From assembly GCA_016722045.1 (NCBI GenBank), contig JADKGY010000031.1:1-64000 (forward strand): DNA of 64,000 nt, read 5' to 3'. The DNA comes from Candidatus Opimibacter skivensis. GTDB taxonomy: Bacteria; Bacteroidota; Bacteroidia; Chitinophagales; Saprospiraceae. Position numbers and translations under genes: made by a program. Below are positions 57,386-64,000 of this stretch, piece after piece (the stretch's first letter is position 1; each line of letters starts with the position of its first letter). Below the pieces are notes generated by a model that worked only from the letters and a program-made list of their open reading frames with translations, was not told the DNA's origin and searched no databases.

Positions 57386-58729
57386 ATGGAAAGAAAATTA
57401 TTATTTAAAAATATAGACGTACCCGGCATCGCAACCTATGACGTGTACAGGGCGAATGGCGGCTATGCGTCAGCAGAAAAGGCACTGAAGACAATGACAC
57501 CGGAAGCCGTTGTGGAAGAAGTTAAAAAATCAGGGCTGCGCGGCCGTGGAGGCGCAGGATTTCCTACAGGTATGAAATGGAGCTTCCTGGCCAGGCCTGA
57601 AGGTGTCCCTCGCTACCTGGTCTGTAATGCCGATGAATCAGAACCCGGTACATTCAAGGATCGATATCTGATGGAGCATATCCCTCATCTTCTGATCGAA
57701 GGAATGCTGACATCAAGCTACGCACTCGGTGCCAAAACATCATACATCTACGTTCGTGGTGAATTCTTCTATATCATCCGCATCTTAGAAAAAGCAATAG
57801 CTGAAGCCTATAAAAATGGCTGGCTTGGAAAAAATATTCAGGGCACTGGTTTTGATCATGATATCTACGTTCATCCCGGTGCCGGTGCATACATTTGTGG
57901 CGAAGAAACCGCCCTGCTTGAATCACTCGAAGGAAAACGTGGAAATCCACGTATCAAACCACCTTTCCCTGCCGTAAAAGGTTTATACGATTGCCCTACT
58001 GTAGTCAATAATGTAGAAACGATCGCAGCTGTCGTACCAATCGTCAACGATGGTGGAGAAGAATATTGCAAAATCGGAATTGGAAAATCTACAGGAACAA
58101 AACTGATATCCGCATCAGGCCACATTAAAAAACCGGGTGTGTATGAAATCGAATTAGGTGTGCCTGTCGAAGAATTCATTTACTCTGATCACTTCTGCGG
58201 AGGAATGCTCACCGACCGCAAATTAAAGGCAGTAGTGGCAGGTGGATCTTCTGTCCCCATCCTACCGGCAGACCTGATCCTGAAGACTACAAATGGAGAA
58301 CCGCGTCTTATGACTTATGAATCACTTGCGGACGGAGGATTCGCCACGGGAACAATGTTAGGCTCAGGTGGATTCATTGTCATGGATACAAGTGCAAGCG
58401 TAGTTTACAACCTATATACATTCACCCGATTTTATCATCATGAAAGTTGCGGTCAATGCAGCCCATGCAGAGAAGGCACTGCCTGGATGGAGAAAATCCT
58501 GCACAAAATTCTGGATGGCCATGGTACAATGACAGATATCGACTTATTGTGGGATATCCAGCGAAAAATAGAAGGGAATACCATTTGTCCTCTGGGTGAT
58601 GCAGCAGCATGGCCGGTAGCCAGTGCCATTCGTCATTTCAGACCAGAATTTGAAGAATTTATTTCAAAACAGGCAAAGCAAGAAGTAAATCATAATAATC
58701 AACATCAACCATTAGCAGTAACATCTTAA
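57386..58729 (+). CDS. nuoF: NADH-quinone oxidoreductase subunit F
   Basis: The 447-residue subunit binds NADH, FMN and cluster N3. The nucleotide-binding GLRGRGGAGFPTGMKW and FMN-site GAGAYICGEETALLES are intact, and cluster cysteines are in ESCGQCSPCREGTAWM with a later Cys in NTICPLGDAAAW. It is the entry point for electrons into complex I. Confidence 0.97.
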   Translation: MERKLLFKNIDVPGIATYDVYRANGGYASAEKALKTMTPEAVVEEVKKSGLRGRGGAGFPTGMKWSFLARPEGVPRYLVCNADESEPGTFKDRYLMEHIPHLLIEGMLTSSYALGAKTSYIYVRGEFFYIIRILEKAIAEAYKNGWLGKNIQGTGFDHDIYVHPGAGAYICGEETALLESLEGKRGNPRIKPPFPAVKGLYDCPTVVNNVETIAAVVPIVNDGGEEYCKIGIGKSTGTKLISASGHIKKPGVYEIELGVPVEEFIYSDHFCGGMLTDRKLKAVVAGGSSVPILPADLILKTTNGEPRLMTYESLADGGFATGTMLGSGGFIVMDTSASVVYNLYTFTRFYHHESCGQCSPCREGTAWMEKILHKILDGHGTMTDIDLLWDIQRKIEGNTICPLGDAAAWPVASAIRHFRPEFEEFISKQAKQEVNHNNQHQPLAVTS

Positions 58730-58792
58730 AAATACCTCATTCAAATACGTTGATGATCAATAGGTTTGAATAAGTTTGTCCCCGAAAAGAAA

Positions 58793-59758
58793 ATGGCGAA
58801 AGTAACGATAGACGGAATTGAGATTGAAGTACCAGATGGTACCACCATTCTGCAAGCTGCCAGGATGATAGGCCCTTCTGTGGCTCCTCCTGCCATGTGC
58901 TTCTATACGAAACTCAAGACAAGCGGAGGATACTGCAGGACATGTCTGGTCGAAGTCACCAAAGGATCTGACAAAGATCCCCGCCCGATGCCAAAACTGG
59001 TGATCTCCTGCCGTACCACTGTCATGGATGGCATGGTCGTCACTAACCAATTATCACCGAGAGTTCTCGATGCCAGGGCCGGAATCGTGGAGTTTTTATT
59101 GCTCAATCATCCTCTTGATTGTCCCATTTGCGATCAGGCCGGAGAATGTCATCTTCAGGACCTGTCCTATGAGAATGGAAACTATACGACAAGGACAGAT
59201 TTCGAACGAAGGACATTTGAAAAAATAGATATCGGTGATTTCATTCAATTGCACATGACGAGATGCATTCTTTGCTATCGTTGCGTGAAAGTAGCTGAAC
59301 AAATAACCGACGGTCGTGTACACGGTGTCCTCAATCGCGGAGATCTCTCTGAAATATCAACATACATCAAAGAGGCTATTGACAATGATTTCTCAGGCAA
59401 CATGATCGATGTTTGTCCTGTAGGCGCATTGACAGATAAAACATTCCGCTTCAAAAGTCGTGTCTGGTTTACAAAACCTGTAGATGCACATCGTGATTGC
59501 GACAAATGTTCCGGTAAAGTTGTGCTCTGGTATAAAGGGGAAGAAGTCCTCAGGGTGACCGGACGTAAAGATGAATGGGGCGAAGTGGATGAATTCATCT
59601 GCAATACATGTCGCTTTGAAAAGAAGCATACAGCAGACTGGTCGATAGAAGGTGTGCGCAATATCAGCAGGCACTCTGTCATATCAGCTAATAAATATAA
59701 AAACCTGGTGAAACCAAATGAGTTTCATCTTAACGATATCAAAGCAATCACAGAATAA
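58793..59758 (+). CDS. nuoG: NADH-quinone oxidoreductase subunit G (short form)
   Basis: Starting at MAKVTIDGIEIEVPDGTTIL (58793), 321 residues. The N-terminal 2Fe-2S ferredoxin domain has SGGYCRTCLVEV, then the HxxxCxxC cluster site HPLDCPICDQAGECHLQDL and the second 4Fe-4S site CILCYRCVKVAEQI with DVCPVGALTDK. A further CDKCSGK lies near the end. The long molybdopterin-like C-terminal domain of E. coli NuoG is missing, as in many Bacteroidota. Its stop overlaps the nuoH start by one base. Confidence 0.94.
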   Translation: MAKVTIDGIEIEVPDGTTILQAARMIGPSVAPPAMCFYTKLKTSGGYCRTCLVEVTKGSDKDPRPMPKLVISCRTTVMDGMVVTNQLSPRVLDARAGIVEFLLLNHPLDCPICDQAGECHLQDLSYENGNYTTRTDFERRTFEKIDIGDFIQLHMTRCILCYRCVKVAEQITDGRVHGVLNRGDLSEISTYIKEAIDNDFSGNMIDVCPVGALTDKTFRFKSRVWFTKPVDAHRDCDKCSGKVVLWYKGEEVLRVTGRKDEWGEVDEFICNTCRFEKKHTADWSIEGVRNISRHSVISANKYKNLVKPNEFHLNDIKAITE

Positions 59759-60783
59759 TGGATTGGAGTATTCTACTGGATAAAACTATTCTGATCGTTA
59801 TCATCTTCGTGATAAGTCTTGCGATCGCTGCCTACTCCACCTATGGAGAGCGAAAAGTCGCGGCTTTCCTTCAGGATCGGATTGGCCCTGATCGCGCAGG
59901 ACCCTTTGGTCTATTACAACCACTTGCTGACGGACTTAAATTTTTTCTTAAAGAAGAAATCATTCCTACAGCATCAGACAAGTTTCTCTTCATCATAGGA
60001 CCTTGTATTTTTATGATGACCGCCTTGATGACGAGTGCGATTATCCCCTGGGGTATGCCTCTTCATTTTGGAAGTCATGTTTTCTCCCTTCAGGTTGCCG
60101 ATCTTAATGTAGGTATACTGTATCTCCTGGCTGTTGTATCCATTGGTGGCTATGGGATCATGATCGGTGGTTGGTCATCGAACAATAAATTTGCTTTATT
60201 GGGTGCATTGAGAGCGTCATCACAGATGATCAGTTATGAACTATCTATGGGCATGGCGATCATCGCACTCTTGCTATTATCTCAATCATTGAGTATCCGC
60301 GAGATCGTGGATATGCAGCAGGGATTTCATTGGAATGTATTTTATCAACCGGTAGGATTTCTCATTTTCCTGATTTGTGCATTTGCTGAATGCAACAGAG
60401 CTCCGTTTGATTTACCTGAATCAGAAAGTGAATTGGTAGGCGGATACCATACAGAATATAGCTCAATGAAGCTGGGCCTGTTTTTATTTGCTGAATACAT
60501 CAATATGTTTATTTCCTCAGCGATCATATCATGCCTGTTTTTCGGTGGATATCATTTTCCGGGGATAGATAGCCTTGGTTTATCTCCGAACTGGGCTGCA
60601 ATAGTGAGCATCATAGTGCTGTTTGCGAAGATATTTTTCTTTATTTTCTTCTTTATGTGGGTGAGGTGGACAGTACCACGTTTCCGGTATGATCAATTGA
60701 TGCGGTTAGGCTGGAAGATACTCATACCTTTATCCATTCTCAATGTATTGGCAACAGGGGCGTGGCTTACGTTTTTTAAATAG
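59758..60783 (+). CDS. nuoH: NADH-quinone oxidoreductase subunit H
   Basis: This 341-residue membrane subunit has eight TM helices. QDRIGPDRAGPFGLLQPLAD and CNRAPFDLPESESELVGGYH are the signature loops that join the membrane arm to the quinone channel. The C-terminus has RWTVPRFRYDQLMRLGWKIL. Confidence 0.97.
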   Translation: MDWSILLDKTILIVIIFVISLAIAAYSTYGERKVAAFLQDRIGPDRAGPFGLLQPLADGLKFFLKEEIIPTASDKFLFIIGPCIFMMTALMTSAIIPWGMPLHFGSHVFSLQVADLNVGILYLLAVVSIGGYGIMIGGWSSNNKFALLGALRASSQMISYELSMGMAIIALLLLSQSLSIREIVDMQQGFHWNVFYQPVGFLIFLICAFAECNRAPFDLPESESELVGGYHTEYSSMKLGLFLFAEYINMFISSAIISCLFFGGYHFPGIDSLGLSPNWAAIVSIIVLFAKIFFFIFFFMWVRWTVPRFRYDQLMRLGWKILIPLSILNVLATGAWLTFFK

Positions 60784-60788
60784 ACATT

Positions 60789-61343
60789 ATGCAGCTGACG
60801 AACAGATCGAAGGTCATAAACAAAAAGAAATTGAATTGGGTGGAGAGTTTATATCTCCCTGCGATATTCTCGGGCATGATTATTACGATCAAACATTTTT
60901 TTAAGAAAGCAGCTACAACACGTTATCCTGAAGAAAAACGATACATCGCTCCTGTGTACAGAGGTGTGCATGTTTTGAAAAGAAATGATAAGGGACAGGA
61001 GAATTGTACAGCCTGCGGATTATGCGCTGTGTCTTGTCCTGCCGAAGCCATTACGATTGTAGCAGCGGAACGCCAGAAAGGCGAAGAACATCTTTACAAA
61101 AAAGAGAAATATGCAGCTATGTATGAGATCAATATGCTGCGATGCATCTTTTGCGGTATTTGTGAAGAAGCATGTCCGGAAGATTCTATTTATCTGACTG
61201 ACCGCATTCTTCCCTCAAACTATCAACGAAATAATTTCATCTACGGAAAAGATCTGCTTGTAGAAGGAATCAAGCCCGAAGAAAGAATCGATATCGGTGT
61301 GCGGAAGAAACATTATGAAATGAATGAAAAACCAAGAGTATAA
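60789..61343 (+). CDS. nuoI: NADH-quinone oxidoreductase subunit I
   Basis: 184 residues with two 4Fe-4S ferredoxin motifs, ENCTACGLCAVSCPAEAI and LRCIFCGICEEACPEDSI, clusters N6a and N6b of complex I. It begins 5 nt after nuoH. Confidence 0.97.
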   Translation: MQLTNRSKVINKKKLNWVESLYLPAIFSGMIITIKHFFKKAATTRYPEEKRYIAPVYRGVHVLKRNDKGQENCTACGLCAVSCPAEAITIVAAERQKGEEHLYKKEKYAAMYEINMLRCIFCGICEEACPEDSIYLTDRILPSNYQRNNFIYGKDLLVEGIKPEERIDIGVRKKHYEMNEKPRV

Positions 61344-61381
61344 TTTCTCGTTTTTGAAAATATACGCTTAGATATAAACGA

Positions 61382-61879
61382 ATGAGCCAACTTATCTTTT
61401 TCATATTATCAGCTATGACGATTGCAAGCGCACTTGTGGTTGTTTTTTCCAAGCATCCCATGTATAGCGTTCTTTCCCTTGTAGTTTGTTTTTTCACCAT
61501 CGCTGGTCATTATATTCTGCTCAATGCTCAGTTTCTCGCGATCACACACATTATCGTATATGCCGGGGCGATCATGGTCCTCTTTCTTTTCGTGGTGATG
61601 CTGCTCAATCTGAACCGGGAATCAGAACCGCATAAGCCGGGAAAAATGAAATTTGCAGCGACAATCTCTGCCGGAATGCTTTTCCTGATTCTCATTGCTG
61701 CCATGAAATCAACAACGATGGAAACTTTTTCTTTTCCTCCACCCTCAACCAACGGGATGATTCAGCACGTGGGGCAAAGACTCTTTACAGATTATTTATT
61801 GCCATTCGAAATATCCTCCATCTTGTTTTTATCAGCAATGATCGGAGCTGTCGTCCTGGCTAAAAAAGAAAAACACTGA
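61382..61879 (+). CDS. nuoJ: NADH-quinone oxidoreductase subunit J
   Basis: 165-residue membrane subunit with five TM helices. The conserved third helix region HIIVYAGAIMVLFLFVVMLL includes the pi-bulge helix linked to proton translocation. The C-terminus has SAMIGAVVLAKK. Confidence 0.95.
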   Translation: MSQLIFFILSAMTIASALVVVFSKHPMYSVLSLVVCFFTIAGHYILLNAQFLAITHIIVYAGAIMVLFLFVVMLLNLNRESEPHKPGKMKFAATISAGMLFLILIAAMKSTTMETFSFPPPSTNGMIQHVGQRLFTDYLLPFEISSILFLSAMIGAVVLAKKEKH

Positions 61880-61880
61880 T

Positions 61881-62201
61881 ATGGGCCACACAGATCAAAT
61901 CATACCGCTCAACTGGTACCTCGTCTTAAGCACTTTTTTATTCTGTATCGGAGTGATGGGCGTACTCTTTCGTCGCAATGCGATCATCATGCTGATGTGT
62001 ATTGAAATCATGCTCAACGCGGTCAATTTGTTACTGGTTTCATTTTCGGCATACAGCGGCAATAGCGATGGTCAGGTGTTTGTATTTTTTATCATGGTGG
62101 TGGCTGCAGCTGAAGTCGCAGTGGGGCTGGCATTGATGATGAGCATCTACAGGAATATCGGAAGTACAGATATTGATGTGCTAAATAAATTAAAATGGTG
62201 A
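61881..62201 (+). CDS. nuoK: NADH-quinone oxidoreductase subunit K
   Basis: 106 residues, three TM helices, with buried glutamates in MLMCIEIMLNAVNLLLV and VAAAEVAVGLALM that are conserved for proton pumping. It starts 1 nt after nuoJ. Confidence 0.96.
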   Translation: MGHTDQIIPLNWYLVLSTFLFCIGVMGVLFRRNAIIMLMCIEIMLNAVNLLLVSFSAYSGNSDGQVFVFFIMVVAAAEVAVGLALMMSIYRNIGSTDIDVLNKLKW

Positions 62202-62259
62202 TAACGATCATCATGGCTGCAAGAGAAAAACCCATGCAGTAACAAACGAAATAAATGCC

Positions 62260-62283
62260 GTTGTTGGAGTTCTCTCCAACAAC
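62260..62283 (+). other. Perfect 10-bp hairpin in the nuoK-nuoL gap
   Basis: GTTGTTGGAG, loop TTCT, CTCCAACAAC is a perfect inverted repeat inside the 117-nt gap. It lacks a T-run, so it is more likely an mRNA-processing or stability element, or an attenuating structure upstream of nuoL, than a terminator. Confidence 0.7.
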
Positions 62284-62318
62284 ATATACAGAGTGACATT
62301 GACAATAAACAAACAAAA

Positions 62319-64000
62319 GTGACCGAACAACTACTTAACGATCCAACATTGATTTTCCTGGGGCTACTGATTCCCCTGTTTCCGTTAATTGGTTTTTTAA
62401 TCAACGGATTGTTTGGCAAGTATCTTCCAAAGGGTAGTTCAGGCTGGATAGGAAGCGGGATGGTGTTGGCTTCTTTTATATGTGTTATTGCTCTGTTCAG
62501 AAGTGTAGGCGCTCACGATTTAATCCATATTGATTTATTCAACTGGATAGCTGTATCCGGGCTTGATATTTCATTTGGCATGCAGATAGACCCGCTGACG
62601 ATCGTCATGATGCTTGTGGTGACAGGGGTTGGTTTTCTGATTCATCTTTATTCAATCGGATACATGCACGGCGATGACGGGTTCAACCGCTTTTTTTACC
62701 TACATGAATCTCTTTATTTTCTTCATGCTTCTGCTGGTCATGGGTAGTAATTATCTCGTGATGTTTATTGGGTGGGAAGGTGTAGGATTGTGTTCTTACC
62801 TGTTGATAGGTTTTGGTTTAAGAATGAAGCCTATAATGATGCAGCTCAAAAAGCATTTGTGATGAACCGTATCGGCGATCTGGGCTTTTTGCTGGGTATG
62901 TTTTTTATTTTGTTTCATTTCGGGACACTAGAATTTGGAGGCGTACAAAAGCTTGCTGCGGAACTCACACCTGATAGCGGAATCCTGATCACAATCACAC
63001 TTCTATTATTTGTAGGCGCAATTGGAAAATCAGCACAACTTCCTTTGTATACATGGTTACCTGATGCGATGGCTGGTCCTACTCCTGTATCTGCCTTAAT
63101 CCATGCGGCTACGATGGTTACTGCCGGCATCTATATGGTAGTTCGTTCCAATGTACTTTTCGCGATGGCACCCACGACACTGACAGTGATTCTGTTTGTC
63201 GGCGTGGCCACTTCACTATTCGCAGCAGTGATCGGACTTAAACAAAATGACATCAAAAAAGTACTGGCCTACTCTACCGTTTCGCAACTCGGATTAATGT
63301 TCGCAGCACTTGGACTGGGCGCATTCAGCAGCGGAATATTCCACCTGGTGACACATGCTTTTTTCAAAGCATTATTATTCCTGGGAGCAGGAAGTGTCAT
63401 TCATGCACTGCATGGAGAGCAGGATATCAGAAACATGGGTGGTCTTAAAAAATTAATCCCTATTACATTTATCACTGTTTTAATAGCTGCATTAGCCATA
63501 TCAGGATTTCCGCTTTTATCAGGTTTCTTTTCAAAAGATGAAATTCTGGCTCACGCTTATGAGCAGAATAAAACTGTATGGATCATTTTATCTTTCAGTT
63601 CCTTCCTGACGGCATTTTATATGTTCAGGCTGATATACCTGACTTTCTTTAACACCTTTAGAGGAACAGAAGAAACAAGGTCTCATGTACATGAGTCACC
63701 ATGGACGATGACCGTGCCCCTTGTTGTTCTTTGTTTCCTTTCCATATTTGGTGGTTTGATTGGCTTGCCGAGTGTTTTCAATGTAGGACATTGGCTTGAT
63801 GGCTACTTATCAGGAGTTACAGAAGGTTCTCTTCGATTTCTAAATCACACCGAAGCGCTTAACCATACAATGGAAATCGGATTGATGTCATTGGCAGGAT
63901 TTGGAGCTATTCTGGTTATACTCTTTGCACGTAACAGATACATTACCCTTCATCAACTACCTCCGGAAGAAGTCTCTCTCAAAGGATTTGAAAAACTGGT
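62319..64000 (+). CDS. nuoL: NADH-quinone oxidoreductase subunit L (partial, two frame shifts)
   Basis: A GTG start gives MTEQLLNDPTLIFLGLLIPL. The frame slips at a T7 run (about 62690-62696), resumes with TYMNLFIFFMLLLVMGSNYL and IGWEGVGLCSYLLIGF, then slips again near 62815 (expected FWFKNEAYNDAAQKAF). After that it stays open to the window edge with KSAQLPLYTWLPDAMAGPTP, VSALIHAATMV and YSTVSQLGLMFAALG, the Mrp-antiporter-type proton-channel signature. The product is an antiporter-like proton-pumping subunit; nuoM and nuoN presumably follow. Confidence 0.94.

Overview
The window looks like one stretch of a Bacteroidota chromosome. Supporting markers are a type IX secretion (por) sorting domain, SprB-type repeats, a GLPGLI-family protein, TonB-dependent barrels with carboxypeptidase-regulatory N-termini, a short molybdopterin-free NuoG and AT-rich intergenic DNA. 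A Saprospirales/Chitinophagales-like lineage is a guess. Many genes are interrupted by single-base frame breaks, mostly at A or T homopolymers, and two carry in-frame TAG codons. I therefore report whole-gene spans and note the breaks. Most are probably uncorrected long-read consensus errors, but true decay cannot be excluded.

Left part (1-20.7 kb), a defence island. It starts with the tail of an unidentified gene followed 12 nt later by a bacterial gasdermin (broken frame), the pore-forming protein of a prokaryotic pyroptosis-like abortive-infection system. Convergent to it lies a type I restriction-modification pair (hsdM, hsdS) with no hsdR in view. Next is a 6.4-kb CRISPR array of about 93 repeats read on the minus strand. 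Its compact leader carries a consensus-like TTGACA-N18-TATAAT promoter that overlaps a truncated first repeat, and a relic of the same leader sits inside the array near 8.2 kb. Upstream on the same strand is a nine-gene type III (III-D-like) effector operon: HD-less cas10 with an intact GGDD motif, a csm3-like cas7, csx10 (frame break), a double cas7 fusion, a small TIGR04423-like protein, a large TIGR03986-like RAMP with a charged helical C-terminus, csx3 (ring-nuclease family), a two-transmembrane protein and cas6. There is no cas1/cas2, no separate cas11 and no recognisable CARF nuclease. The two-TM protein beside csx3 is the best candidate for the system's effector, a cyclic-oligoadenylate-responsive membrane protein analogous to Csx23.

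Middle part (20.7-53.4 kb), mainly envelope and signalling genes. An OmpR-type two-component pair is divergent from a GLPGLI protein and an outer-membrane barrel, with a direct-repeat operator candidate between them. Then come a giant propeller/SprB/OmpA surface protein, an ECF sigma factor overlapping folE, a di-haem cytochrome c peroxidase next to a ferredoxin-reductase-like flavoprotein, a truncated DUF433 antitoxin, tRNA-Met, a serine beta-lactamase-family hydrolase, a universal stress protein, a T9SS-sorted HYR-type protein, a PAS histidine kinase overlapping a receiver-CRP hybrid regulator, an OmpA protein, a MazF-type toxin-antitoxin pair, a class III cyclase, and a lipoprotein/TonB-receptor pair.

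Right part (53.4-64 kb): a respiratory complex I operon nuoABCDEFGHIJKL on the plus strand, running off the window inside nuoL.

Intergenic regions contain many short-period tandem repeats (7-9 nt). The same stop-codon-rich heptamer series occurs twice, 31 kb apart, each time just after a stop codon. A 31-nt inverted repeat flanks a REP-like cluster just before nuoA.
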